Under the pieces are notes generated by a model that was not told the DNA's origin, searched no databases, and saw nothing but the letters and a program-made list of their open reading frames with translations. Shown piece after piece: positions 35,618 through 44,752 of a stretch of 64,000 bases of DNA. Numbering within the stretch: the stretch's first letter is position 1; every line of letters begins with the position of its first letter. Origin of the DNA: Leptobacterium_A meishanense (GTDB lineage: Bacteria > Bacteroidota > Bacteroidia > Flavobacteriales > Flavobacteriaceae); assembly GCF_037645805.1 (NCBI RefSeq), contig NZ_JBBEXE010000008.1:62001-126000 (forward strand), in the 5' to 3' direction. Position numbers and translations under genes: made by a program.

Positions 35618-36598
35618 TTATATCGCCATCAAATTACATCCCCTTATATCGGAATGGTCAAAACGGCCCAATACTTCAAAGTTTCCGTTGGAGTAGATTT
35701 TTCCTAAGTCTTGCGTAGCAATAAATGAGCAGGAGTTTACATTGGCAAGGTCAATGATATTGATCCCCCCGGTTTTTTCCGGTTGTTGAAGCGACAGGGC
35801 ATCTTCCGTATCACGTGTGAAAACTTTCATCCATGGAGGGCATTTATAGATTCCATTTTCTTTTGAATAGGCTTGAGAAAGGAGTTCGGTCATGCCATAT
35901 TCGGAATGAATGGAAGGAACACTAAAACCCTTGCAAAGAATGGTATGCAGTTCTTTACGGATAAGCTCTTTTCGCCTTCCTTTCATACCACCGGTTTCCA
36001 TAACAATTGTATTTTTTAAAGAAAGAGGAGGGAATGCTTCCACAAAGTCTAGCAATGCAAAAGAAACGCCGATGAGCATTACTTTTTTGCATGTTGTGTC
36101 TAGCCATTGGAGTTTTTCATAGAGTTCTTTTGTATTGTGAAGGTAGAAACCGCTTTCGGGATTATTTGTTTTTTTTATAAGCTCAGTAACCATGTAAATG
36201 AGTGATGAGCCTTCTCTTTCCAGATAAGAAGGGAGCAATGCCAGGATAATGTATTCGCTTGGGTCACCATAAAAATATTTAAAACTTTTTAAGAAGCTTT
36301 TTTTATAAATATTGAGATCGTAGACATAATGTTTACTAGGCTCAACTCCGGTGGTGCTACTGCTTGTAAATACTTTTTGTGCTTTTTGACTTCCTGAGAT
36401 AATTTGATGTGTTTTGAAAAACTGAATAGGCAAACAAGGGATTTCGATACTTTTACAAATTTTGGAAGGGATTATTTTTAAATGATCACAAAAGGTTTTA
36501 TATGTCTTGTTGTTATTATACTGGTAATCAAAAATTTGAAGAGCTGTATTTTCAAATTCAGCATTAGAAGCGATATTAAAAATAGAAGCACTATCCAT
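35618..36598 (-). CDS. LuxE-like acyl-protein synthetase family protein
   Basis: A 326-residue member of the LuxE/AMP-binding-like group. Support: VFTSSSTTGVEPSKHYVYD near residue 80 (the phosphate-binding Ser/Thr-rich loop), VMETGGMKGRRKELIRKELH, PSIHSEYGMTELLSQAYS and a closing IATQDLGKIYSNGNFEVLGRFDHSDIRGCNL. These match adenylate-forming enzymes that activate a carboxylic acid. In Bacteroidota such genes usually act in lipid or flexirubin-like metabolism rather than light emission; the substrate here is unknown. Confidence 0.8.
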   Translation of the reverse strand: MDSASIFNIASNAEFENTALQIFDYQYNNNKTYKTFCDHLKIIPSKICKSIEIPCLPIQFFKTHQIISGSQKAQKVFTSSSTTGVEPSKHYVYDLNIYKKSFLKSFKYFYGDPSEYIILALLPSYLEREGSSLIYMVTELIKKTNNPESGFYLHNTKELYEKLQWLDTTCKKVMLIGVSFALLDFVEAFPPLSLKNTIVMETGGMKGRRKELIRKELHTILCKGFSVPSIHSEYGMTELLSQAYSKENGIYKCPPWMKVFTRDTEDALSLQQPEKTGGINIIDLANVNSCSFIATQDLGKIYSNGNFEVLGRFDHSDIRGCNLMAI

Positions 36599-36633
36599 TG
36601 AAAGAAATTATAAGACAAATGTAGATAAAATAA

Positions 36634-36666
36634 AAAAGCCCTTCTCTACTAAAAAGAAGGGCTTTT
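36634..36666. terminator. Bidirectional-type terminator between T9SS protein and LuxE-like gene
   Basis: AAAAGCCCTTCT and AGAAGGGCTTTT pair perfectly around a 9-base loop. It lies downstream of the T9SS-protein gene on the minus strand and upstream of the LuxE-like start, so it probably ends the T9SS transcript. Confidence 0.85.
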
Positions 36667-36684
36667 ATAATTTTTAGGGTTTCT

Positions 36685-37047
36685 TTATCGTATTACAAGT
36701 TTCCGAGTGATCGTGGTATTTTCTTCGGTTACTTTTAGAAGATATACTCCGGAACTTAATTCAGCTAAATTTAATGTATTGTTATTAGTTAATTGTGTTT
36801 TTAGGACTTGTTTTCCTAACACATCATAAATTGAAATGTCTTTTGCAAAATTCTTTTTAGTTATAATTGTTAAATACCCACTGGTAACAGGGTTTGGGTA
36901 CATTTTAAAACCTTCAATATTAGGCTGTTGAATTACTTCAGAAGTTAATGAAGCAGAGTTGGTCGGGTTTTCATAAAGATCGGGCTGTCCCGGGGACAGT
37001 TGCATGACTAATAGGGCAATAAAAGTCAGCACGTAATGTTTTTTCAT
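36685..37047 (-). CDS. Very short T9SS-sorted protein
   Basis: A 120-residue secreted protein: signal peptide (MKKHYVLTFIALLVMQLSPGQ), about 25 linker residues, then a type A type IX secretion sorting domain that fills the rest (FKMYPNPVTSGYLTIITKK, ISIYDVLGKQVLKTQL, LNLAELSSGVYLLKVTEEN, TRKLVIR). There is almost no cargo: the passenger is about 25 residues. It could be a surface-anchored peptide, or the remains of a larger protein. Bounded by terminators on both sides, so it has its own transcript. Confidence 0.85.
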   Translation of the reverse strand: MKKHYVLTFIALLVMQLSPGQPDLYENPTNSASLTSEVIQQPNIEGFKMYPNPVTSGYLTIITKKNFAKDISIYDVLGKQVLKTQLTNNNTLNLAELSSGVYLLKVTEENTTITRKLVIR

Positions 37048-37082
37048 GGTTCAAAATCTATTTATTGGTGTTAAGTTATAAA

Positions 37083-37090
37083 CAAATATA
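37083..37090 (-). promoter_or_regulatory. Putative -7 element for the T9SS mini-protein
   Basis: On the minus strand this reads TATATTTG, matching TAnnTTTG, 35 bases before the ATG at 37047. Confidence 0.4.
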
Positions 37091-37166
37091 ATAAATTTTG
37101 AGTATGTACGTTTCTAAAACTTTATTAAAATTTTGACTTTTAACTGATTGAATGTTAAATATATGA

Positions 37167-37197
37167 AAAAAGTACCGCCAGTAGAGCGGTACTTTTT
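37167..37197 (-). terminator. Terminator of the TonB receptor-lipoprotein operon
   Basis: AAAAAGTACCGC and GCGGTACTTTTT pair perfectly around a 7-base loop. It follows the lipoprotein gene on the minus strand. Confidence 0.85.
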
Positions 37198-37222
37198 ATT
37201 TATATATTTTAACAGTACTTAA

Positions 37223-38581
37223 TTATAATCTTACCCAGCCGTCTGTCCAAGTATCTGTATCCGTTAGTGCACCTGCATATGGAGCAGAAGTAAAGAAGCC
37301 TCCTAAGGTAGCAGGATCAAAATTATTTACACCATCCGTAGCATTTGTATACTGATAGGTTCCTCTAAACCCGCTTACTGAGAAACCAGCAGGGATGTCT
37401 GTACCTGCAGTATTAAATGGCACTCCTGAGCCATCTAATGTATAGTTATAGAAGGTAGCAAAATCATTTAAATCGATAGTAGCAGTACCTCCATGATCTA
37501 AATCAAAAGAGCTTACATTATTGATGATAGAGAAAGACACAGAAACTTCACCATTGTTATGGTTAATAAGTGTTTGGTCATCATCCACTTCAATTCCTTT
37601 TCCGGGGAACCCTTGGATGATTACATTGTATGCTGTTACTTTAGTTCCTGCACGGAATTCAATCCCTTTGTTTTCACCATCACCATCATCAGCACCTATT
37701 AACGTTACGTTTGAAATCGTTGGGTTTGAGAAAGGAGCGGCATCCGGATCAGAAGACAAGTTGTCTGCTTCAATACCTTTATCACCATCTACGGAAGATT
37801 GCTGTGCGATCCAAAATTGACCATTACCAACCCATCCGTCAGTCCAGTCAAAAGAATCATCTTGTGCACCTGTAGATACTAGATATTTTGCATTTACAGT
37901 ACCTCCAAAGAATTCGAATCCGTCATCTAACCCCTGGAATACTTGTACAAATTCAATAGTAGTAGCATCTCCTACACCGTATAGCGAAAGGCCGTTGAAT
38001 TCAGATTCTGCATTAATTTTACCACCGGTATATTCTAAACGCACATAACGTAAAGTTCCTGAGTTGTCATTGGCATCACTTCCTCCGTAAGTAAGCCCTG
38101 CTACTTCTGCAGTTGCTGTAGTTCCTCTGTTTATAGGTGCTCTACCGGCAATTACCAAGCCTCCCCAGTCGCCAGGGTTTGGTGTAGACTGATTGGAAGT
38201 AAATACGATTGGGTTATTAGCAGTTCCTTGTGCATCAATAGTGCCTCCTTGACGGATCGCTAAGAAAGAAAACACCCCATTTTCACTTCCGGCCTCAATG
38301 CGTGTTCCAGCAGGGATGGTTAAAGTTACCCCATCGTTAATGAAGACACCTCCTCTTAATTCATAAGTGATATCAGCATCTAATGTCATGTCAGTAGTAA
38401 TGTCACCGATAAGCTCAACGCGGTCATTTCCATTATTACCACCAGTATCGGGAGCATTATTGTTGATAGTATCGCCTTCAATAATAATATCTCCAATACT
38501 ATCGTCATTTTGTGTACATGCTTGGAATACCAATGTTATAGCTATCAGTACTCCTAAAAATAGTTTATTAGTTTTCATCAT
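37223..38581 (-). CDS. Surface lipoprotein with beta-helix-like body, partner of TonB receptor
   Basis: A 452-residue lipoprotein: signal ending LVFQAC, an Asp/Asn-rich flexible stretch (INNNAPDTGGNNGND), then a body rich in short beta strands and Gly/Asp turns, such as ITYELRGGVFINDGVTLTIPAG, LRYVRLEYTGG, GLDDGFEFFGGT and GIEFRAGTKVTAYNVII. The pattern suggests a right-handed beta-helix. A dispensed-order pair with a TonB receptor upstream suggests the lipoprotein is its surface ligand-capture partner, by analogy with SusD, although it is not SusD-like. Ligand unknown. Confidence 0.75.
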   Translation of the reverse strand: MMKTNKLFLGVLIAITLVFQACTQNDDSIGDIIIEGDTINNNAPDTGGNNGNDRVELIGDITTDMTLDADITYELRGGVFINDGVTLTIPAGTRIEAGSENGVFSFLAIRQGGTIDAQGTANNPIVFTSNQSTPNPGDWGGLVIAGRAPINRGTTATAEVAGLTYGGSDANDNSGTLRYVRLEYTGGKINAESEFNGLSLYGVGDATTIEFVQVFQGLDDGFEFFGGTVNAKYLVSTGAQDDSFDWTDGWVGNGQFWIAQQSSVDGDKGIEADNLSSDPDAAPFSNPTISNVTLIGADDGDGENKGIEFRAGTKVTAYNVIIQGFPGKGIEVDDDQTLINHNNGEVSVSFSIINNVSSFDLDHGGTATIDLNDFATFYNYTLDGSGVPFNTAGTDIPAGFSVSGFRGTYQYTNATDGVNNFDPATLGGFFTSAPYAGALTDTDTWTDGWVRL

Positions 38582-38619
38582 TTTTAATTAATTTAATTGT
38601 AATTGTTTTTTATTTGTAT

Positions 38620-41457
38620 TTAAAATTTATATGTAAGGCCTAGACTAAAATCCATTCCCAGTTTAAAAGAGCTTACGGTAAATTCGCGATTTAGATCTTC
38701 TTGATCTTGATAGCGTTCAATAGTAGGGTTTAATAAATTTTTCCCTTTTATAGAAACCTCCCAATGGTCGCCAATACTATCTTGGAAATTAAAATTCAAG
38801 GTGCCGAACCCTTTTTCGAAAACATCTCCGATGGTGTTTCCTCCTGCAGCATAGATCCGGTCACCAAAGAAATTAAAGTCAAGCGTAGAGGATATTTTAT
38901 GATTGCCAAATTCTTTAGCATAATTGATGTCAGCATTTACGATATAGGGCGATGCTCCTTGTAACTTTCTTTTGGTATTGGTAGGCACAATAGATACTGG
39001 TTCGCTGGAACCTCCTAAATCAAAATCAATAGTAGTATTAGAGTCTATGGATACTTCAGTAATCATACCGGTAGCATTTACACCAAACGTCCAATTGTCC
39101 CACCCGGTATCTTCTCCCCCTCCAAACCATTTACTGAGTTTTTGGCGGTATTCAAATTCGATCCCGAAGATGGTGGCATCTTCTGAGTTGATAAAAGAGT
39201 TATTGTTATTTGCAGAAGACGTACGCACTTTTTCAATAGGCTTGTCTAGGTATTTGGCAAAAGCTGTAAAGGCAATGAGTTCTCCTGCTTCTGGGAATAT
39301 TTCGTATTTAATGTCTACATTGTAATTGTCAGAATTGACCAGACCGGGGTTACCAATAGTTACCTCAAAGACATCTTCATCTAAAAAGGGTGCTGTTTCT
39401 GTGAATAATGGCAGTGTAACTGTTTTACTGGCTGCAAAACGAAGGTTAGAGGTTTCGCTAAGTGCATATTTAAAACCTAATGAAGGCAAGACAAATGTTT
39501 CATCGATGGTTCCTTTTAAGAAGTCCAAGGAAATACTTCCTTCAGGACGGAAAAAGATGTTTTGGGTAAATTCTTCTACACGTATACCGGCTAATAGTGT
39601 AAACTTATCACTTGTAGCCCACTGAAGGTCTGCAAACCCGGCATAGTTGTCAAAGTCAGCCTTGTATGTATTTTGTGGTCGTTGGAACTCTAATACATGA
39701 TAGGTTTCGTTTTCAAAATTTTCTTGATTTAAAAGTGCATCAGGATTGTTAATGTCAACAGGTACATTCTCCAGTTGGTCAAAAATGATATTTAGCTGAT
39801 TGGCTTCAAAATTTCTTCGTTTGTCGCGCACATTGCTACCTATAGTCAACTTGCTTTTATATAAGCCGTCTTCATCTTTATCAAAGTTGATATCTAAACT
39901 TACGTTTGTAGAAATATCATGCTCTGTTAATTCTTGCCAAAAGCGTTGGTTGTTACCGGCGTCAGGGTTTCCAATATTTCCAAACACGACGTCTCCATTA
40001 GCTAATTCAGTAAAAAATAATTGACGCCTGTCTGGAATATTGCCTAATGTATAATTGTATGCGGTGCCCCAATTCAATACATATTTTCGATCATTGAACT
40101 TATGTTGTCCTTTTAACTGGTTCGTAATCAAGCTATTTTGCTGATAGGTACCTCTTCGTATTGATAAAATAAGCTCGTCTAACTCTCCGGGCTCTCCGGC
40201 AATTTCCCTAAGCTCGTCTTGGGTGTCGTTTACCCAAAGGGTGGTAAAGGAAAGTGTATTATTAGGGTCAAAACGGTACGTAAGACTTCCTAAAGCGGTT
40301 GCATTGGTTTTGTATGTATAACGCTCATAGAAACCTTCGAGCGAGGACCTGAAGATTTCACCATCTGCATTTCGGACAGTTTCAAAACCATCTTCGGTAG
40401 CGTTTCGTTCAGAACTGAAAGCCAAGCTAAAAAGGAGATCTAATTGGTCTTCATTTTTAAAATTGAAGCGTTTTCCACCTGAAATACTTAACCCAATATT
40501 TGGAAGGTTGTTGAAACGTTCTTCCGGGTTGAAAGAAGTATCGAATTGATATATGGGTATTAATCGGCTATCGTAAGATAGATCAGGGATTCGTTGAAAT
40601 GCTTTTACAATGGATGGGATCCTGCGGGCACCGTCGTCAATTCCGAAAAAGTCATATTTTCCACCATTCAATAAGAAGAAATCCCCAAAAGTAGCATTGG
40701 AGTTAGCACCTGTGCTTAAACCGATTTGTAGAAAACCAGCTCCAGGGTTCTCTTTGGTATTGATATCAACACTTGCGCCGGCATAATCACCATATAAAAG
40801 TGGAGAATATGTTTTGAAGATCCCTAAATTTTCCACAATATTCGTTGGGAAAATATCCAGGGTTATCAATTTTTGTTTGGGGTTTAGTGAAGGCAATGGA
40901 AACCCGTTCAAATAAGCATTGTTGTAACGGTCCCCTAAACCTCTTACATACAGTTTATTACTTTGTGTAGCAACACCACTTGCTTTTGAAAGCCCGGTAG
41001 CCACATCACTAATACCTCTTATAGAGAGCTCTTCTGAACCTATTTTAGTTTGAATGGTAGCAGCATTTTTTTGCTCTAGCAAAAGGGCTATTTGCGATTC
41101 TTTCCTTACAGTAGTAGTGATAACCACTTCGTCTAATGCTTGTGCATCCTGGCTTAACCCGGCATTTATTTCAGTTACTTTACCGGCAACAACTTCTACA
41201 TTTGGAATTTCCAGTGTTTGATAACCTATAAAACTTATAACTACTATATACGTTCCCGGGGCTATATTTCCAATTTGGTATAACCCGTCAAAATCAGTAG
41301 TAGTCCCTTTTGTAGTTCCTTTTATGAGGATATTTGCAAATGGGAGCGGGTCATCATTTAGCTCTTTATCAGTTATTTTACCAACAATACTTCCTTGCTC
41401 TTGTGCTAGGGATGCAGTAGTAATCAAAAGTGCTAACAGTATAAATAGGTACTTCAT
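38620..41457 (-). CDS. TonB-dependent receptor with CarboxypepD-reg-like domain
   Basis: A 945-residue outer-membrane receptor. I use the ATG at 41457, giving signal MKYLFILLALLITTASLAQ. Next is a carboxypeptidase-regulatory-like beta sandwich (GSIVGKITDKELNDDPLPFANILIKG), the plug (IQTKIGSEELSIRGISDVATG, LYVRGLGDRYNNAYLNGFPLP), and a long barrel ending SLGLTYKF. It lacks the SusC signature. It is the first gene of a two-gene operon with the lipoprotein and is divergent from a PhoB/PhoR-like pair; a phosphate-related substrate is possible but unproven. Confidence 0.9.
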   Translation of the reverse strand: MKYLFILLALLITTASLAQEQGSIVGKITDKELNDDPLPFANILIKGTTKGTTTDFDGLYQIGNIAPGTYIVVISFIGYQTLEIPNVEVVAGKVTEINAGLSQDAQALDEVVITTTVRKESQIALLLEQKNAATIQTKIGSEELSIRGISDVATGLSKASGVATQSNKLYVRGLGDRYNNAYLNGFPLPSLNPKQKLITLDIFPTNIVENLGIFKTYSPLLYGDYAGASVDINTKENPGAGFLQIGLSTGANSNATFGDFFLLNGGKYDFFGIDDGARRIPSIVKAFQRIPDLSYDSRLIPIYQFDTSFNPEERFNNLPNIGLSISGGKRFNFKNEDQLDLLFSLAFSSERNATEDGFETVRNADGEIFRSSLEGFYERYTYKTNATALGSLTYRFDPNNTLSFTTLWVNDTQDELREIAGEPGELDELILSIRRGTYQQNSLITNQLKGQHKFNDRKYVLNWGTAYNYTLGNIPDRRQLFFTELANGDVVFGNIGNPDAGNNQRFWQELTEHDISTNVSLDINFDKDEDGLYKSKLTIGSNVRDKRRNFEANQLNIIFDQLENVPVDINNPDALLNQENFENETYHVLEFQRPQNTYKADFDNYAGFADLQWATSDKFTLLAGIRVEEFTQNIFFRPEGSISLDFLKGTIDETFVLPSLGFKYALSETSNLRFAASKTVTLPLFTETAPFLDEDVFEVTIGNPGLVNSDNYNVDIKYEIFPEAGELIAFTAFAKYLDKPIEKVRTSSANNNNSFINSEDATIFGIEFEYRQKLSKWFGGGEDTGWDNWTFGVNATGMITEVSIDSNTTIDFDLGGSSEPVSIVPTNTKRKLQGASPYIVNADINYAKEFGNHKISSTLDFNFFGDRIYAAGGNTIGDVFEKGFGTLNFNFQDSIGDHWEVSIKGKNLLNPTIERYQDQEDLNREFTVSSFKLGMDFSLGLTYKF

Positions 41458-41540
41458 CTTGTTTTTTATAAATTCACGAGGCAAATAAACAAGCTGATTG
41501 TAAAGATGGAGTTATACACAAGTTAAACGTCCGTAATCTA

Positions 41541-41580
41541 AATGTTACCTTTGTGTTATGATATTAAATGAATGTTAACC
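41541..41580. promoter_or_regulatory. Direct repeat in the TonB receptor/response regulator divergent region
   Basis: AATGTTACC at 41541 and AATGTTAAC at 41571 are nearly identical and 30 bases apart, about three helical turns. They lie between the divergent starts and could bind the adjacent response regulator. Weak evidence in AT-rich DNA. Confidence 0.25.
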
Positions 41581-41604
41581 GCTTCTCTTTTTTAATATTA
41601 TCTT

Positions 41605-41612
41605 TATTTTTG
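41605..41612 (+). promoter_or_regulatory. Putative -7 element for the response regulator operon
   Basis: TATTTTTG matches TAnnTTTG and ends 25 bases before the ATG at 41638. Confidence 0.4.
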
Positions 41613-41637
41613 AGAGAAAATCACAACCAAAATCACA

Positions 41638-42324
41638 ATGAAAAAAAAGGATATTAAAATTCTACTTGTTGATGATGAACCGGATATATTAGAGATTATT
41701 GGGTATAATTTAAGTACAGAAGGATATCAGGTCTCAACAGCTAAAAATGGTGTTGAGGCTGTTTCAAAAGCTAAAAAAGAAGAACCACATCTTATCATTA
41801 TGGATGTAATGATGCCTGAAATGGATGGTATTGAAGCTTGTGAGCAGATAAGAAAAATCCCTAAGTTAAATAATGCCATCATTACTTTTTTGACTGCCCG
41901 GGGAGAAGATTATTCGCAAGTAGCAGGGTTTGAAGCAGGAGCAGATGATTATATTACAAAACCTATAAAACCTAAGGTGCTGGTCAGTAAGGTAAAAGCA
42001 TTGTTAAGGCGATTAAAAGAGGAAAGTCAAGAAGCGTCCACTATTAACAAAATAGGAGATTTAGTGATTAATCGTGATGAGTATAAAATTGTAAAAAATA
42101 GTAAAGAGATTATTTTACCACGCAAAGAATTTGAACTCCTCTCATTATTAGCTTCTAGACCAGGTAAAGTTTTTAAAAGAGAAGAGATTTTAGACAAAGT
42201 ATGGGGCAACGAGGTAATTGTTGGGGGGAGAACTATAGATGTCCATATTCGAAAACTTCGGGAAAAGATTGGGGATAACCACTTCAAGACAGTAAAAGGA
42301 GTAGGTTATAAGTACGTGCTTTAA
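41638..42324 (+). CDS. OmpR/PhoB-family response regulator
   Basis: A 228-residue regulator. Receiver domain: KILLVDDEPDILEIIGYNL with the acidic pocket, phospho-acceptor Asp in HLIIMDVMMPEMDG near residue 53, and the ADDYITKPIKPKVL lysine loop. The C-terminal winged helix is intact (LPRKEFELLSLLASRPGKVFKREEILDKVWG, GGRTIDVHIRKLREKIG, TVKGVGYKYVL). The type is closest to PhoB. It is coupled to its kinase by a one-base overlap (TAATG). Confidence 0.94.
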   Translation: MKKKDIKILLVDDEPDILEIIGYNLSTEGYQVSTAKNGVEAVSKAKKEEPHLIIMDVMMPEMDGIEACEQIRKIPKLNNAIITFLTARGEDYSQVAGFEAGADDYITKPIKPKVLVSKVKALLRRLKEESQEASTINKIGDLVINRDEYKIVKNSKEIILPRKEFELLSLLASRPGKVFKREEILDKVWGNEVIVGGRTIDVHIRKLREKIGDNHFKTVKGVGYKYVL

Positions 42325-43367
42325 TGGCTAGAAAATTAAAAAAATCATATCGTTTTGCGATAAGAACATCTTTGTTTATCACAGTGTTTTCAGCACTATT
42401 GGCAACACTGCTCATGTATTTCTTGTCTGAAATTAATATCCTTTTTATAGTTGGTCTTGCTTTTTTAATTTTTAGTATTTCTTTTATTGTTCTTCAACAG
42501 AGTGTAGAAAAATTTATTTACAGACGTGTTAAAAAAATCTACGATGATGTTTCCTTACTAGAGTCCAGCACATTTCACAACCAGCCTATTACAACAAACA
42601 TGACAACGCTTACCAGAGAGATCGAAAAGTTTGCAAAGGATAAAAAATTAGAGATCGAAACATTAAAAGTCCGGGAAGCATATCGTAAAGAATTTATGGG
42701 GAATGTATCTCATGAGTTAAAAACCCCACTTTTTACAGTTCAAGGGTACATTCATACGCTGTTAGATGGTGCTATGGAGGATAAAGCAGTAAGGAAAAAA
42801 TATTTGCAACGGGCAGCTAAGGGAGTAGAGCGGTTAATATATATTATAAAAGACCTGGACATGATCACCAAGCTTGAAATAGGAGATGTGCGTTTAGAGT
42901 ATGAAGATTTTAACATTGTAGAACTCATTAGCAATGTGTTTGAGTTGTTAGAGATGAAAGCTTCCAAAAAAGAAATTACATTGATGTTTGATATGGACTA
43001 TAATAAACCCATATTAGTACATGCAGATAAAGAAAAAATACAGCAAGTACTAACCAATCTGATTGTAAACTCTATAAAATATGGCAAAAAAGGCGGCACC
43101 ACAGAAGTAAGTATCGAGAACTTAATTAAAAATAAAGTAATTGTTAGGGTAACAGATAATGGTGAAGGTATTGAAAAACATAATATCCCACGGTTATTTG
43201 AACGCTTTTTCAGAGTTGATAAGAGTGGTAGCCGGAAAGAGGGGGGTTCAGGGTTAGGACTGTCCATTGTTAAGCATATTATTGAAGCACACAATGAAAA
43301 AATATATGTAGAAAGCGTTTTTGGTGTTGGCTCTGAGTTTTCCTTTACACTTGAAAAAGCCAAATAA
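42324..43367 (+). CDS. PhoR-like sensor histidine kinase
   Basis: A 347-residue kinase with two close membrane segments (FITVFSALLATLLMYFL and ILFIVGLAFLIFSISFIVL) and almost no periplasmic loop, so it may sense a membrane or partner protein signal, as PhoR does. Then a HAMP-like linker, the H box FMGNVSHELKTPLFTVQGYI with His near 130, N box NLIVNSIKYG, G1 DNGEGI and G2 GGSGLGLSIVKHI. Cognate to the regulator directly upstream. Phosphate sensing is inferred from family resemblance only. Confidence 0.92.
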   Translation: MARKLKKSYRFAIRTSLFITVFSALLATLLMYFLSEINILFIVGLAFLIFSISFIVLQQSVEKFIYRRVKKIYDDVSLLESSTFHNQPITTNMTTLTREIEKFAKDKKLEIETLKVREAYRKEFMGNVSHELKTPLFTVQGYIHTLLDGAMEDKAVRKKYLQRAAKGVERLIYIIKDLDMITKLEIGDVRLEYEDFNIVELISNVFELLEMKASKKEITLMFDMDYNKPILVHADKEKIQQVLTNLIVNSIKYGKKGGTTEVSIENLIKNKVIVRVTDNGEGIEKHNIPRLFERFFRVDKSGSRKEGGSGLGLSIVKHIIEAHNEKIYVESVFGVGSEFSFTLEKAK

Positions 43368-43407
43368 TACCCCAACCCTATTCCAAGAGTAATCTATAAG
43401 ATTTCCT

Positions 43408-43415
43408 TAATTTTG
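43408..43415 (+). promoter_or_regulatory. Putative -7 element for trmB
   Basis: TAATTTTG matches TAnnTTTG and lies 21 bases before the TTG start at 43437. Confidence 0.4.
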
Positions 43416-43436
43416 TCGAAGTGTTAAAATATTATC

Positions 43437-44111
43437 TTGGGGAGCAAAAACAAATTAAAGCGTTTTAAAGAAAACGAAACTTTTGAAAATGTTATTCAGC
43501 CAAAAAGAGAGGCGCTATTAACAGGCGAATACATTTATAAAGGGAATTGGCATGAGTTGGTCTTCAAGAATGACAATCCTATTGTTCTTGAATTAGGTTG
43601 TGGGAAGGGTGAGTATACCGTAAACCTTGCAAGAAAATATCCCGAAAAAAATTTTATAGGAATTGATATAAAAGGTGCCCGATTCTGGAGAGGGGCTAAA
43701 ACAGCTACGGAGGAAGCCTTAAAAAATGTGATTTTTATCCGGACACAAATAGAATTAGTAGATCTTGTTTTTGGAAAAGGGGAAGTGTCAGAAATATGGA
43801 TAACATTTCCCGACCCACAAGTAAAATACAAACGTACTAAACACCGGCTCACAAATACGGTATTTCTGGAAAAATATAAAATCATTCTTAAAAAAGAAGG
43901 GGTTCTTCATCTAAAAACAGATAGTGAATTTATGCATGGCTATACACTTGGCTTGTTACATGGATTGGGATATGAAATTATATATGCACACCATGATATA
44001 TATAGCAATGCACATGCCCCTGAAGAGGCAACAGCTATAAAAACATTTTATGAGATGCAGTACTTAGAGCAAAAAAAGCCCATTACATATATAAAATTTA
44101 AACTTGAATAA
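43437..44111 (+). CDS. trmB: tRNA (guanine-N7-)-methyltransferase
   Basis: A 224-residue TrmB, methylating G46 in tRNA variable loops. The start is TTG; no in-frame ATG lies before conserved residues. Motifs: PIVLELGCGKGEYTVNLARKYP (SAM site), FIGIDIKGARFWRGAKTA, EIWITFPDPQVKYKRTKHRLT near residue 120 and LHLKTDSEFMHGYTL. Its stop overlaps the ATG of the LysE gene by one base, so trmB-lysE-atl form an operon. Confidence 0.92.
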   Translation: MGSKNKLKRFKENETFENVIQPKREALLTGEYIYKGNWHELVFKNDNPIVLELGCGKGEYTVNLARKYPEKNFIGIDIKGARFWRGAKTATEEALKNVIFIRTQIELVDLVFGKGEVSEIWITFPDPQVKYKRTKHRLTNTVFLEKYKIILKKEGVLHLKTDSEFMHGYTLGLLHGLGYEIIYAHHDIYSNAHAPEEATAIKTFYEMQYLEQKKPITYIKFKLE

Positions 44112-44752
44112 TGGTACACTTGGTTATTTTATTCTTTGCTACATTTTCAGCTGCATTGATGGCTACAGTACCTCCGGGATTGTTGAACATGAATGCCGCT
44201 AAGATAGCTGTTAAAAAAGGAAAATCAGACGGTATTTTATTTTCTTTAGGGATATCTACAACCGTAGTTTTACAGGCCTATGTAGCAGTGCTTATCTCCA
44301 AATATTTATATAATAACCCTTTTGTTCTTGATATTCTTTTAAAAATAGCCATTATTATATTTGCCGGATTTGCCATTTATTTTTTCCTTATGGCAAGAAA
44401 AAATAGGAAAAAAAAGATAACAGTACGGGATGTAAGCAAAAAAAACAGTTTTTTTAAAGGGCTGTTGTTGGCTCCGCTAAATGTTCTTATTATTCCTTAT
44501 TATTCGGGATTGAATGCGGCTTGGAATGTCTCAGGGTGGATAAAATTTGAATGGCAGGACATCCTTATTTTCATATTAGCAGCCGGAATGGGTACTTTTT
44601 CAATGTTGTATATGTATGTAGTTTACTTTAATAAGATGGAATCTAAAACAAATCGTTTTTCAAAATACTCCGATTATATTTTGAGTGTACTCATGCTAAT
44701 TTTGGTGGTTATAACCTTTATCAGAATTATTTATAGAGATGAGGCCGGATAA
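44111..44752 (+). CDS. LysE-family exporter
   Basis: A 213-residue inner-membrane protein with about six hydrophobic segments. The N-terminal ATVPPGLLNMNAAKIAVKKGKSDGILFSLG is the LysE/RhtB motif (PPG...N...A...G). These proteins export amino acids or related compounds. It overlaps the following alkyltransferase-like gene by 14 bases. Substrate unknown. Confidence 0.82.
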   Translation: MVHLVILFFATFSAALMATVPPGLLNMNAAKIAVKKGKSDGILFSLGISTTVVLQAYVAVLISKYLYNNPFVLDILLKIAIIIFAGFAIYFFLMARKNRKKKITVRDVSKKNSFFKGLLLAPLNVLIIPYYSGLNAAWNVSGWIKFEWQDILIFILAAGMGTFSMLYMYVVYFNKMESKTNRFSKYSDYILSVLMLILVVITFIRIIYRDEAG

